Shown here in pieces: positions 1 through 8,634 of a stretch of DNA of 64,000 nucleotides. The DNA comes from an uncultured Erythrobacter sp. (lineage in GTDB: Bacteria > Pseudomonadota > Alphaproteobacteria > Sphingomonadales > Sphingomonadaceae): assembly GCA_947488755.1 (NCBI GenBank), contig CANLAD010000001.1:1993501-2057500 (forward strand), read 5' to 3'. Position 1 is the first letter of the stretch. Every line of letters starts with the position of its first letter. Below the pieces are notes generated by a model. It saw only the letters and a list, made by a program, of their open reading frames with translations, had not been told where the DNA came from and searched no databases. Both the position numbers and the translations under genes were made by a program.

Positions 1-205
1 GGCGGGCGGCGATATCGAATTCCTGTTCATCGGCAAGTTCGCGTTCAAGCAGCGGGCTGTCCTGCATCACCTGCTCGACGCCGGGTTCCTAAAACCACCA
101 GCGCTGATGCCCGAAATCTTCACCGGCGAGGACGGGCGCCAGCGTCTCGCCGATGTGCGCCGTCTCCATGTCGAACAACTCTACACCGAAAGCATTACCG
201 CATGA
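1..205 (+). CDS. C-terminal fragment, possible QEGLA-motif (DUF1704) protein
   Basis: An open frame enters from the left edge (first full codon at base 2) and stops with TGA at 203-205, overlapping the ATG of the glutathione synthase gene by ATGA. The visible 67 residues include FIGKFAFKQRAVLHHLLDAG followed by LKPPALMPEIF. That resembles the end of DUF1704 proteins, sometimes named flavohemoglobin-expression-modulating QEGLA proteins, which are often found next to a GshB-like ATP-grasp gene. The overlap suggests translational coupling. The family assignment rests on a short stretch and on context only. The start and most of the gene are outside the window. Confidence 0.45.
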   Translation, partial: AGGDIEFLFIGKFAFKQRAVLHHLLDAGFLKPPALMPEIFTGEDGRQRLADVRRLHVEQLYTESITA

Positions 206-1245
206 AACTCGCGTTTGTCGTCAACCAGGTCGAAACCGAGAAGGACGACTACACCACCATCCGCCTCGCCCGCAAAGCCGCAGCGCGCGGCTATGGCCTT
301 GCCTTCATCAGCCTGGGCGATTTCATCTATGCCTCCGACGGCACGATCTGCGCGGTGGCGACATTGCCGCAGAGCGGTGAGTACGAGGACGACCCCGCCT
401 TTCTCGATCATCTGCAGAATGAAGCACCCCGCGAACGCATCGCGGTCGAGGATTACGACGTGGTCATGCTGCGCAGCGATCCGGCTGACGAGCTGGCCGC
501 GCGGCCCTGGGCGCCCCCATCCGCGCTGCTGTTCGCGCAGCTCGCCGCGAAGCACGGCACCATCGTGCTCAACGATCCGGGCCACCTCACCCACGCGCAA
601 AACAAGACCTATTTCCAGCACTTCCCCGAGGACGTGCGTCCCTCCACCTGCATCACCCGCGATGCGGACGAAGTGGAAGCCTTCCTCGACGAGCATGGCG
701 GCAAGGGCGTGATCAAGCCGTTGCAGGGGTCGGGCGGTCAGGGCGTCTTCATCGTTACCGAGGAAAACCGCCAGAACCTCAACCAGATCATCGAGTCCGT
801 GACGCGCGATGGCTATGCGATCGTGCAGGAATACCTGCCCGAAGCAGCCGATGGCGATCTGCGGATCATCACGCTGAACGGTCGGCCCTTGCAGGTCGAT
901 GGAACCTACGCCTCGCTGCGCCGATCCAATGACAGCGACGATCACCGCTCGAACATTTCCGCAGGCGGTCAGGCCGATCTGGAACAGCCCAGCGAAGCCG
1001 CCCTGCGCGCCGCCGAGCTGTGCGCACCAAAGCTGATCGAGGACGGCATGTATCTCGCCGGGCTGGACGTCGTGGGCGACCGGCTGATCGAGGTGAATGT
1101 CGATACACCCGGCGCGCTCAATTATATCGAGGATCTGTGCGGCGTGGATTTCTGCGGTGCGATCCTCGATGATCTTGAGCGCAAGGTGCGGCTGCGCCAA
1201 CATTACCGCGGCGCGCTCAGCAATCGCCAGCTCGCGGTGTTGTAA
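202..1245 (+). CDS. gshB: Glutathione synthase (ATP-grasp)
   Basis: The 347-residue protein resembles bacterial GshB, which ligates glycine to gamma-glutamylcysteine using ATP in the cytoplasm. The N-terminal substrate domain starts MKLAFVVNQVETEKDDYTT and contains the family-like VVMLRSDPAD. The ATP-grasp part shows KGVIKPLQGSGGQGVF near residues 166-183, SNISAGG near 250, and the metal/ATP segment LIEVNVDTPG near 293-302. Length is close to the family norm. It overlaps the preceding gene by four bases, so the two are probably one operon. A RimK-like or other ATP-grasp ligase with a different acceptor is possible given that neighbour, but the match to GshB runs along the whole chain. Confidence 0.85.
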   Translation: MKLAFVVNQVETEKDDYTTIRLARKAAARGYGLAFISLGDFIYASDGTICAVATLPQSGEYEDDPAFLDHLQNEAPRERIAVEDYDVVMLRSDPADELAARPWAPPSALLFAQLAAKHGTIVLNDPGHLTHAQNKTYFQHFPEDVRPSTCITRDADEVEAFLDEHGGKGVIKPLQGSGGQGVFIVTEENRQNLNQIIESVTRDGYAIVQEYLPEAADGDLRIITLNGRPLQVDGTYASLRRSNDSDDHRSNISAGGQADLEQPSEAALRAAELCAPKLIEDGMYLAGLDVVGDRLIEVNVDTPGALNYIEDLCGVDFCGAILDDLERKVRLRQHYRGALSNRQLAVL

Positions 1246-1263
1246 CGCTGTCTCTTCCTGCTT

Positions 1264-2340
1264 TTATCTAAGCGCCTTCGCCCGGCCCCGTCCGGCGGCG
1301 GATTGCTTTCGCTGGTGATAGGCGGAAAGGATCGCACGCTGGGCCGGACGCTCGAAGGAGCGATATAGCGTGTTCGAGATCACGAGGATGACGATCCAGC
1401 ACATGAGCAATGTGGTGAGCGTCAAGAGCATGGATTGCCCAATCCGCTCACCCACCGCGGCTTGCGCAGTTAGATAAATGGGAACGTGGACCAGATAGAT
1501 CGTGTAGCTGCGATCGCCAATCCACGTGAAGACCCGGGTGCCCAGCAATCGGCTTCGCAAGGCAAGAAGGATCGCGGCAGGCCACGCAAGGCACAGAGTG
1601 ACGATCAGCGCGCTGCCCCGTGGTGGAACCACGAAAGCAAGGCACAGGCAGGCAATGAGCATCCAGGTCGGGATCCTGGCCGTCCTGTCAAGCAAGCGAC
1701 ATATGATCACCCCAATGAAGAACCCGGCAAGGCCCCGTCCGATAAGGGCGCCGCCTCCATACACGGCAATCGAGGCAATTCCGACGGCGAGAGCGATGAT
1801 ACATGTCGCCCGGAGCCATCGCCCTCCGGCGAATGCCGCGCATGCAAAAATGCCGTAGCAAATCATCTCGACCGATAGCGACCAGGCCGGACCGTTGAGC
1901 GTGTTGGTCGGCTCTTCGAGAAAAACCTGTCCGAACAAGGCGGAGATCACAATGTTCGCCGGTGTGGTGCTGTCGAGCTCGCGAAGGAGCAGAGCAGCAA
2001 AGGCGAGTGTCACCAGGTGGAGCGGCCACAATCTTGCGAGCCGCGCGACGACGAAGCTCGGCCCCGAAACGCCACGCCGCATTCTCCAGCCGTCAAGGTA
2101 GCAATGGGCGAAGACGAAGCCGGATAGGACGAAGAACAGGTCGACCATCGCCCAGCCATAAAGCTGGAGCCAGTCGAGGCCCGGCACGCCTGCGAAAGGA
2201 TTGGTGCTCGACGTCAGGATCAATCGGGCGTGGAACACGAAGGCGAGCGCGCAAGCGGCGATCCCGCGCAGGCCGTCGAGAGAAGCGAGCCTTTTGCCGG
2301 TCTCCTCACCGTCCGGGCGACGAATTGCACTTTTTTCCAT
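1264..2340 (-). CDS. Acyltransferase family 3 membrane protein (OafA/YrhL-like)
   Basis: The 358-residue polytopic protein begins with the signature SLDGLRGIAACALAFVFHAR (His37 being the usual catalytic His). It continues with DLFFVLSGFVFAHCYL and RLARLWPLHLVTL, then about ten hydrophobic segments. Family 3 acyltransferases move acetyl or other acyl groups from the cytoplasm onto envelope polysaccharides or lipids. Nothing nearby identifies the acceptor. The gene converges with gshB (19 bases between ends) and stands alone. Its C-terminal tail is basic. The start is taken at the first Met. Confidence 0.85.
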   Translation of the reverse strand: MEKSAIRRPDGEETGKRLASLDGLRGIAACALAFVFHARLILTSSTNPFAGVPGLDWLQLYGWAMVDLFFVLSGFVFAHCYLDGWRMRRGVSGPSFVVARLARLWPLHLVTLAFAALLLRELDSTTPANIVISALFGQVFLEEPTNTLNGPAWSLSVEMICYGIFACAAFAGGRWLRATCIIALAVGIASIAVYGGGALIGRGLAGFFIGVIICRLLDRTARIPTWMLIACLCLAFVVPPRGSALIVTLCLAWPAAILLALRSRLLGTRVFTWIGDRSYTIYLVHVPIYLTAQAAVGERIGQSMLLTLTTLLMCWIVILVISNTLYRSFERPAQRAILSAYHQRKQSAAGRGRAKALR

Positions 2341-2397
2341 GACGCCCCCGAACCGATTCTCGAGCGTCTGTCCTAATCCACGCTGTGTGAAAATTTG

Positions 2398-3114
2398 CTA
2401 AAGCCAGGCCTCACCCAGCGCGTCAGCCACGATCGCGGCGCGCAGGGCGTCGATGCCCATGCCCTTCTCGCTGCTGGTTAGGTGCAGTTCAGGATAGGCG
2501 GCGGGGTGTTTGCGGGCTTCGTCCGCCACTTTGGCGGCTACGGTTTCAAGCGCGCTTGCCTTGATCTTGTCGGTCTTGGTCAGGACGATGCGGTAGCCGA
2601 CCGCCGCTTCGTCGAGCATCTTCATCATCTCGCGGTCGCTGTCCTTCAACCCGTGACGGCTATCGACCAGCACGAGATTGCGCGCGAGCACTTGCCGTCC
2701 GCGCAGGTAGCTTTTGACGAGGCTTTTCCAGCGCTCGACCACCTTCACCGGCGCCTTGGCAAAGCCATATCCGGGCATGTCGACCAGCCGAACCTGCGGC
2801 TTGCCACCCTGCTCACCGCCGACATCGAAGAAATTGAGCTCCTGCGTGCGCCCCGGCGTTACCGAGGTGCGCGCGATGGCGCGGCGGCCGGTCAGGGCGT
2901 TGAGCAGGGAAGACTTGCCCACATTCGAGCGCCCGCAAAACGCGATTTCCGGCACGATCGGGTCGGGCAGGAATTTGAGCTGCGGCGCGGACAGCAGAAA
3001 GTCCACACGGCCCGAAAACAGCCGCGCGGCAGCTTTCTCGCGATACTCTTGCTCGCGCGCAGCCGCTTCTTCTTCGGGCGTCGGCGTCACGGGCGGCGTC
3101 ACGGGCGGCGTCAC
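2398..3114 (-). CDS. engB: Ribosome biogenesis GTP-binding protein EngB/YsxC
   Basis: This TRAFAC-class GTPase of the YihA/YsxC family assists large ribosomal subunit assembly. Motifs are clear: G1 GRSNVGKSSL, the switch region TSVTPGRTQ, G3 LVDMPGYG, G4 LTKTDK and a late TSSEKGMG. The start is chosen as GTG at 3114, which overlaps the yidC stop (GTGA) and has a good ribosome site (AGGGAAGG) just upstream. It gives 238 residues, slightly longer than usual. The first residues VTPPVTPPVTP come from a 12-base unit repeated about three times, and each copy carries an in-frame GTG (3114, 3102, 3090), so the exact start could slip. It is the last gene of the rpmH-rnpA-yidD-yidC-engB group. Confidence 0.93.
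   Translation of the reverse strand: MTPPVTPPVTPTPEEEAAAREQEYREKAAARLFSGRVDFLLSAPQLKFLPDPIVPEIAFCGRSNVGKSSLLNALTGRRAIARTSVTPGRTQELNFFDVGGEQGGKPQVRLVDMPGYGFAKAPVKVVERWKSLVKSYLRGRQVLARNLVLVDSRHGLKDSDREMMKMLDEAAVGYRIVLTKTDKIKASALETVAAKVADEARKHPAAYPELHLTSSEKGMGIDALRAAIVADALGEAWL
3088..3114 (-). repeat. 12-base tandem repeat at the engB start
   Basis: On the minus strand the unit GTGACGCCGCCC occurs twice, followed by a third partial copy, GTGACGCCG. The unit encodes Val-Thr-Pro-Pro and supplies three in-frame GTG codons (3114, 3102, 3090). Only the first has a convincing ribosome-binding site. Such a repeat can expand or contract without breaking the frame. Confidence 0.8.
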
Positions 3115-4976
3115 GCCTTCCCTTCCGCCTTGCCCTTGCCCTTGCTCGTGCCGGTTTTCTTGTCGCCGCCCTCGGCCTTTTCGGCTTCCTCGCGCGCGCG
3201 TTTCTTCGCCATCTCGGCCTTTTCCTTCTCCGCCGCCGCGCGCAATTGCGGGTGTTTGGAGTAGAGATAGCTCTGCTGCGCCAACGTCAGCACGTTCGAA
3301 GTCACCCAGTAAAGCAACAACCCTGCGGCGAACGGCGCCATGACGAACATCAGGATCCACGGCATCAGGTTGAAAATCTGCTGCTGCATCGGGTCCATTG
3401 CCGACGGGTTCAGCTTGAAGGTCAGCCACATCGTCACGCCGAGCAGGATCGCGAGGATCCCGATACCCAGGAACCCGGGCACGTCATAAGGCAGCAGGCC
3501 GAACAGGTTGAGGATCTTGGCCGGATCGGGCGCGCTCAAATCCTTGATCCAGAATTCGATAAACGGCTCGTGCCGCATCTCGATCGACAGGATCAGCACC
3601 TTGTAGAGCGCGAAGAAGATCGGGATCTGGAGCAGCAGCGGCAGACACCCGGCGAGCGGATTGACCTTCTCGTCCTTGTAGAGCTTCTGGATCTCCTGCA
3701 TCTGCTGCTGCTTGTCGTCCTTGTAGCGCTCCTGAATGGCCTTCATCTTGGGCTGGACGGCCTTCATCTGCGCCATCGAGGAAAACTGCTTCTGCGCGAT
3801 GGGGAACAGCGCGGCGCGGATGATGACGGTGAGCAAAATGATCGCCACGCCGAAATTGCCAGCAAGCTCGTTGAGCTGGCGCAGCAGCCACAGCAGCGGC
3901 TTTTCGATCACTTCAAACCAGCCCCAGCTGATCGCCTTGCCGAACAGGGTGATGCCGCTTTCCTCGTATTCGTCGAGAATTTCGGAATCCTTCGCGCCCG
4001 CGAACAGCCGCGTGGTTTCGGTCAGCGTGCCACCGGCGGGCACGGTCTGCGGGGCGTAAACAAGATCGCTGCGGAACAGCTGATTGCCGAGCGAACGGAA
4101 GCCGACAGCGGCGGTGTCGCCCTCACCCGGAACCAGCGCGGAGAGCCAGTAGCTGTCGGTGAAGCCCAGCCAGGATGCGCGGCCTTGCGGCACGTCGCGG
4201 CCCAGCTCGGCCAGTTCCTCGTAGGAATTGGGATCGTGCAACGTGCCGCCGAACACCCCGACCGGCCCGGCATGGGCGATGAACTGATCGGGCGTGGCAG
4301 TGCGGGCGGTGCGATTGATGAGCGCGAAGGGCTGAGCGATGATCGCCGCGCCGCTCGCATTGCGGGCCGATTGCTGCGCCGTGATCATGTAATCGTCGTC
4401 AATGGCGAGCGCGATGGCATAGACCACGCCGCTTGCATCCGTCCGGGTCAGCGTGACCGGATTGCCCGGCGAGAGCACCTCGCCATCGGCCTGCCAGACT
4501 TCGCTGCTGGGAATGCGCTGTCCGCCGACGACGAAGCCGAATTCGGCGAAATACTGCGCATCGCTGCGTTCGGGCGCGAAGAGGCGGACCGGGCCGCTAT
4601 CCTCGTCCACCGTCTCGCGATGGTTCTTGAGCACCAGGTCGTCAATTCGCGCGCCCACCAGATTGATCGAGCCTGCAACCCTGGGCGTGTCGATCACCAC
4701 CCGGCGCGGATCGGCAAGCGCGGTGGCGAGATCGATCGGACCCGCCGGTGCATCGATTACGCCAGGGACGTTTGCGGGCACCTGCCCCTCAACATCGGTC
4801 GCGACCACGCTGGTGCCCGACACATCCTCGGCGCTGGGCTGCGTGGCTGGGTCCGTTTCGACCAACGGCGCGGTGATCGAGGCCTGCGGATAGAAATACC
4901 GCATGCCCACGTCCCAGCCCAGGATCAGCAGAAACGAAAGCGCGACGGCAAGCAGGAGATTGCGCTGGTTGTCCAA
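3111..4976 (-). CDS. yidC: Membrane protein insertase YidC
   Basis: The 621-residue Oxa1/YidC-type insertase places proteins into the inner membrane alone or with SecYEG. The N-terminal anchor (NLLLAVALSFLLILGWDVGMRYFY) is followed by a large periplasmic domain to about residue 340, as is usual for Gram-negative YidC. The conserved core follows: GWFEVIEKPLLWLL, IILLTVIIRAALFPIAQKQF, a cytoplasmic helical pair rich in Lys and Gln, LPLLLQIPIFFALYKVL and LPWILMFVMAPFAAGLLLYW. The C-terminus is long and Lys/Glu-rich, typical of alphaproteobacterial forms that bind the ribosome. It lies downstream of yidD and overlaps engB. Confidence 0.97.
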   Translation of the reverse strand: MDNQRNLLLAVALSFLLILGWDVGMRYFYPQASITAPLVETDPATQPSAEDVSGTSVVATDVEGQVPANVPGVIDAPAGPIDLATALADPRRVVIDTPRVAGSINLVGARIDDLVLKNHRETVDEDSGPVRLFAPERSDAQYFAEFGFVVGGQRIPSSEVWQADGEVLSPGNPVTLTRTDASGVVYAIALAIDDDYMITAQQSARNASGAAIIAQPFALINRTARTATPDQFIAHAGPVGVFGGTLHDPNSYEELAELGRDVPQGRASWLGFTDSYWLSALVPGEGDTAAVGFRSLGNQLFRSDLVYAPQTVPAGGTLTETTRLFAGAKDSEILDEYEESGITLFGKAISWGWFEVIEKPLLWLLRQLNELAGNFGVAIILLTVIIRAALFPIAQKQFSSMAQMKAVQPKMKAIQERYKDDKQQQMQEIQKLYKDEKVNPLAGCLPLLLQIPIFFALYKVLILSIEMRHEPFIEFWIKDLSAPDPAKILNLFGLLPYDVPGFLGIGILAILLGVTMWLTFKLNPSAMDPMQQQIFNLMPWILMFVMAPFAAGLLLYWVTSNVLTLAQQSYLYSKHPQLRAAAEKEKAEMAKKRAREEAEKAEGGDKKTGTSKGKGKAEGKA

Positions 4977-5071
4977 GATTATGCCCTAAATCGTCGTGGT
5001 AGCTGTGTTATATAGGTAAGACAGGACGCGATGCCAGTGACCCCGTGCCGCGCGCGATCGCCCGCGCGCTT

Positions 5072-5281
5072 TCAGGGAACCGGATCGTGGCCATGCCCTC
5101 CCCATGGATGGCAGCGCCCTACCCGCTTTAGCGCCAGCCATCCACCCTTGAGAACGCCGTGTCGTTCCAGGGCCTCGATTGCGTACTGGCTGCATGACGG
5201 GGAGTAACGGCAGGTCGGCGGCAGAATGCGCGAAGGACCAAGCTGCCAGCCGCGCGCGATGAGGATGAGTATCTGCTTCAT
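5072..5281 (-). CDS. yidD: Membrane protein insertion efficiency factor YidD
   Basis: The 69-residue protein carries the family signature: PPTCRYSPSCSQYAIEALERHG followed by KGGWLALKRVGRCHPWGGHGHDPVP. YidD is a small, inner-membrane-associated protein thought to help YidC. The Cys-containing core matches the family closely. Its ATG overlaps the rnpA stop by four bases, which suggests coupling. The order rnpA-yidD-yidC is the widely conserved one. Confidence 0.95.
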   Translation of the reverse strand: MKQILILIARGWQLGPSRILPPTCRYSPSCSQYAIEALERHGVLKGGWLALKRVGRCHPWGGHGHDPVP

Positions 5282-5667
5282 GCCGCTGTCGACTGGCCGC
5301 GATTACCGCGCGCAAGACGGCGGCCCCGCCTTGGATCGCCCTTGCCCTCAGCCGCGCGCTGCAGCGCGGTTTGAAGTTCGGCTGCGAGGGTGTCGAAGTC
5401 GCGCTCGACCCCGCCTGCTCGCCCGATAAGGACATGGTCGTGATCGGGCAGGCCACGTTCGGGCAGGGCCGCGCGCAGCAGTTCGCGAAAGCGCCGCTTC
5501 ATCCGGTTGCGCACGACCGCGTTGCCGATCTTCTTGGTGACGGTGATGCCATAGCGCACCCCCTTACCGCCATTGGGCCGGGTCAGCAGCACGAAGCCCG
5601 CCCTCGCATTGCGAAGCCCGCGATTCGCCGCGAGAAAATCGGCGCGCTTGGTGAGAACGTGCGGCAT
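5278..5667 (-). CDS. rnpA: Ribonuclease P protein component
   Basis: The 129-residue basic protein is the protein subunit of RNase P, which matures tRNA 5' ends with the M1 RNA (rnpB, not in this window). The conserved RNR motif lies in GNAVVRNRMKRRFRELLR. The start at 5667 (MPHVLTKRADF) fits the usual N-terminus. The C-terminal tail is rich in Arg and Gly. An upstream in-frame Met at 5790 would add 41 residues without family resemblance and was not used. Confidence 0.94.
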   Translation of the reverse strand: MPHVLTKRADFLAANRGLRNARAGFVLLTRPNGGKGVRYGITVTKKIGNAVVRNRMKRRFRELLRAALPERGLPDHDHVLIGRAGGVERDFDTLAAELQTALQRAAEGKGDPRRGRRLARGNRGQSTAA

Positions 5668-5712
5668 TGCGGGGATACTACCCGAATCGAATGGTGGTGG
5701 GTAGAACGACAA

Positions 5713-5733
5713 CGGGCTCCCACAGGGAGCCCG
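5713..5733 (-). terminator. Hairpin between rpmH and rnpA (attenuator or weak terminator)
   Basis: Perfect 9-base arms CGGGCTCCC and GGGAGCCCG enclose a 3-base loop. On the minus strand the hairpin is followed by a moderately T-rich run (GTTGTCGTT). It lies after rpmH and before rnpA on the transcribed strand. It could reduce read-through and help set a high rpmH to rnpA ratio, or act as a processing site. Confidence 0.55.
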
Positions 5734-5829
5734 CAAGCGCGCCAAAAATGTGAGGCACGCGCCCGCAGCGACGCGACCTTCGGCTCGCATGAGCGAGGAA
5801 ATCGCACCCCGGATGGGGTGCGCAAAAAG

Positions 5830-5964
5830 TTACGCGCAGAGCTTCTTGCGGCCACGCTTGCGACGCGCGCGCAGAACCTTGCGACCGCCCACGGTCTTCT
5901 TGCGAGCGAAGAATCCGTGCCGACGGGCACGCACGAGATTGCTGGGCTGGAATGTCCGCTTCAT
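5830..5964 (-). CDS. rpmH: 50S ribosomal protein L34
   Basis: This is a 44-residue basic protein with the invariant L34 start [21 protein letters not shown] and end [17 protein letters not shown]. The start at 5964 has a GAGG ribosome site about six bases upstream. It is the first gene of the rpmH-rnpA-yidD-yidC-engB group. A promoter must lie in 5965-6189, where no convincing -35/-10 pair could be picked out. Confidence 0.97.
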   Translation of the reverse strand: MKRTFQPSNLVRARRHGFFARKKTVGGRKVLRARRKRGRKKLCA

Positions 5965-6189
5965 ATCGTCCTCGAATATCTGGTTCGGTGCCCTTGGCGG
6001 CGCGGGCTTGGCCTCGCGCCGGGCAGCCGGCAAGTGCGACCGGCACAAATCCGATCAAATCAGGCGGGCGCAACTATGCGATAGCTGGACCTGAGTCAAG
6101 GCAGAAGGCCGCGCCTAACCGCTCGACAACACAACCGACCTCTCACTATACCGCGCGCCGGGTTCGGGGTCGCAAACAGGGGGCGCAAA

Positions 6190-7686
6190 GTGGTCGCGCT
6201 GGTAAGAACGGTTGCCTATCTGGGGCTGGAGGCGCGCCAGGTGGAGGTGCAGTGCCAGGTCGCGCCCGGCCTGCCGCGCTTTACCATCGTCGGTCTGCCC
6301 GACAAGGCGGTGAGCGAAAGCCGCGAGCGGGTGCAGGCCGCGCTGTCCGCGATGGGTCTGGCCCTGCCGCCCAAGAGGATCACAATCAACCTTTCGCCCG
6401 CCGACCTGCCCAAGGACGGATCGCATTACGACCTGCCGATCGCACTGGCCTTGCTCGCCGCGATGGGCGTGACCGATGCCGAGCAGCTGGGCGACTGGAT
6501 CGCGGTGGGCGAGCTGTCACTGGATGGCCGCGTGGTCGCCTCGCCCGGCGTGCTGATCGCGGCGCTCCATGCCAGCACCGAGGAATGCGGGCTGATCTGC
6601 CCCGCCGATCAGGGGTCGGAGGCGAAATGGGCGACCGGCGTCCCGGTGCTCGCCCCGCGCGATCTTTCGGGGTTGCTCGGCCATCTGAAGGGATCGCAGG
6701 AGCTGCCCGAACCGACCCGCGGCGATGTTGCCGAGGCCCCGCCCGCTCCCGATCTCAAGCAGGTCAAGGGACAGGAAACCGCCAAGCGCGCGCTCGAAAT
6801 CGCGGCGGCGGGCGGACACAATTTGCTGATGGTCGGCCCGCCGGGATCGGGCAAGAGCCTGCTTGCAAGCTGCCTGCCGGGCATCCTGCCTGAGCTCAAT
6901 CCGTCCGAAGCGCTCGAAGTGTCGATGGTGCAATCGGTCGCGGGGACTTTGGAGGCCGGGCGCATCAGCCGCGCGCGCCCTTTCCGCGCTCCGCACCATT
7001 CGGCCAGAATGGCGGCGCTGACCGGCGGCGGTTTGAAGGTGCGTCCGGGCGAAGTCAGCCTCGCGCATCTGGGCGTCCTGTTCCTCGACGAATTGCCCGA
7101 ATTCCAGCGCCCGGTGCTCGATTCGCTGCGCCAGCCGCTGGAAACCGGGCAAGTCGATGTCGCGCGGGCCAACGCGCACGTTACCTTCCCCGCCCGCGTT
7201 CAGCTGATCGCCGCGATGAACCCGTGCCGCTGCGGCTACGCCGGTGATCCGATGCAGAACTGCAATCGCTATCCGCGTTGCGTCGGCGACTATCAGGCGC
7301 GCCTCTCCGGCCCGCTACTCGACCGGATCGACTGCCATGTGGAGGTCGCCGCGGTCAGCGCGATGGATTTGTCCCTGCCCCCGCCCGCAGAAGGCAGCGA
7401 GGAGATTGCCCGGCGCGTCGCCGCAGCCCGCGCCCGCGCTGGCGAACGCGGCGTGCGCTCAAATGCCGAGCTGGACGGCGAAGTGCTTGAACGTCACGCC
7501 ACCCCCGACGAAGCGGGCCGCGCGCTGCTGATGCAGGCGGCGGAGAAGCTGCGGCTGTCGGCACGCGGCTACACCCGAATGCTGCGCGTTGCGCGAACCG
7601 TTGCGGATCTGGCTGGCGCGGACGAAGTGGGCCGCGTGCATATTGCCGAAGCTTTGAGCTATCGGCAGTTCGTGGGGGTGCGTTGA
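6190..7686 (+). CDS. comM: YifB/ComM family Mg-chelatase-like AAA+ ATPase
   Basis: The 498-residue protein has an N-terminal Lon-S5-like fold (TIVGLPDKAVSESRERVQAAL). An AAA+ module follows, with Walker A GPPGSGKSLL near residue 216, the segment RPFRAPHHSARMAALTGGG, Walker B VLFLDELPEF and a four-Cys element (CRCGYAGDPMQNCNRYPRC). The C-terminal Mg-chelatase domain ends YRQFVGVR. In competent bacteria ComM is a helicase that promotes branch migration of incoming DNA; elsewhere the role is uncertain. Translation starts at GTG. It is divergent from rpmH and single. Confidence 0.92.
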   Translation: MVALVRTVAYLGLEARQVEVQCQVAPGLPRFTIVGLPDKAVSESRERVQAALSAMGLALPPKRITINLSPADLPKDGSHYDLPIALALLAAMGVTDAEQLGDWIAVGELSLDGRVVASPGVLIAALHASTEECGLICPADQGSEAKWATGVPVLAPRDLSGLLGHLKGSQELPEPTRGDVAEAPPAPDLKQVKGQETAKRALEIAAAGGHNLLMVGPPGSGKSLLASCLPGILPELNPSEALEVSMVQSVAGTLEAGRISRARPFRAPHHSARMAALTGGGLKVRPGEVSLAHLGVLFLDELPEFQRPVLDSLRQPLETGQVDVARANAHVTFPARVQLIAAMNPCRCGYAGDPMQNCNRYPRCVGDYQARLSGPLLDRIDCHVEVAAVSAMDLSLPPPAEGSEEIARRVAAARARAGERGVRSNAELDGEVLERHATPDEAGRALLMQAAEKLRLSARGYTRMLRVARTVADLAGADEVGRVHIAEALSYRQFVGVR

Positions 7687-7785
7687 GCGCGTTTTGGCCG
7701 GGACGCGCAACCTTTCCCAAGCGCATTCATCTTACCGCAAGCATCGCTTCCCCACCGCCGAGGCTCCTGAACGCGCCGCCCATTC

Positions 7786-8628
7786 TTGCTCGGACGCATT
7801 GTCTTGACTGCATCCCTGAGCGGTTCATCCGCCGACGAGCCGGTTGGTTATGCCGACGCTCGATCCGGTTCGCTGCGTGGCAATCGTCTGCGCGGCATCG
7901 CAGCGGCACTCGCGGCGGAACTGCTTATTATCGCCTTGCTTCTATCGGTAAGCTGGGGCGTGGTCGCGCCTGAAGGGACGGAGGAACGGGTCACGACGAT
8001 CAGCGCGCAGTCGGTCCCCGCCGAAGAGGAAGAAGCCCCCGCAGACGACGCGCCGGAGGAAGCGGCCGCGCCGCCGATCGAAGCGCCGCAACCAACCGAG
8101 CAACCGGTCGAACCCGAGCCGCGTGAGCCGATCGTCGATGAACGGCCTCCCCCGGTAACGCTGCCATCGCGCCAGCCGATCCTGCGCGAAAGCTTTGAGC
8201 TGCCAGCGCCCGATAGCGCACCCTCGCCAGCTCCCAGCGCCGCCGCTCCACCCGCTCGCACCTACGGCCCGCCCGATACCGGCCCGCAAAACGCCAGCAT
8301 GGACAGTGAGCGCGTCGGCACGGCGCCCAATGGCGAGCCGATGTATGCCGCGCGCTGGTATCGCGAACCCACCGACGCGCAATTGGCAGGCTATCTCTCG
8401 ACCGCGACGGCACCCTCGACCGCGTTGATCGTGTGCCGCACGATTCCCAATTTTCAGGTCGATGATTGCGAGCTAATCGGTGAGCAGCCGCGCGGTTCTC
8501 AGATCGGGCGCGCGGTCCTGGCCGCCGCATGGCAGTTTCGCGTGCGCCCGGCCATCGTCGGCGGGCAATCGCAAGTCGGATCGTGGGTGCGGATCAGGAT
8601 CGATTACAGCACGCGCGTGCAACGCTGA
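7786..8628 (+). CDS. TonB-like energy-transducer-type protein
   Basis: The protein has a short N-terminal cytoplasmic stretch and one membrane helix (GIAAALAAELLIIALLLSVSWGVV). A long Pro/Glu-rich periplasmic region follows (PPIEAPQPTEQPVEPEPREPIVDERPPPV), then a compact C-terminal domain ending RVRPAIVGGQSQVGSWVRIRIDY, which resembles the beta-strand end of TonB C-terminal domains. It may transmit proton-motive force to an outer-membrane receptor, but no ExbB/ExbD lies beside it. There is no ATG in the frame before the membrane helix. TTG at 7786 is listed and TTG at 7804 is equally possible. Confidence 0.65.
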   Translation: MLGRIVLTASLSGSSADEPVGYADARSGSLRGNRLRGIAAALAAELLIIALLLSVSWGVVAPEGTEERVTTISAQSVPAEEEEAPADDAPEEAAAPPIEAPQPTEQPVEPEPREPIVDERPPPVTLPSRQPILRESFELPAPDSAPSPAPSAAAPPARTYGPPDTGPQNASMDSERVGTAPNGEPMYAARWYREPTDAQLAGYLSTATAPSTALIVCRTIPNFQVDDCELIGEQPRGSQIGRAVLAAAWQFRVRPAIVGGQSQVGSWVRIRIDYSTRVQR

Positions 8629-8634
8629 AATGCC

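Noticed and set aside
181..1203. A long open frame on the minus strand opposite gshB
   Set aside because: It mirrors the GC-rich gshB codons, shows no recognisable motif and is fully covered by a well-supported gene.
3246..5015. A 589-codon open frame on the plus strand opposite yidC
   Set aside because: It is an antisense shadow of yidC with a His/Arg/Asp-rich, motif-free translation.
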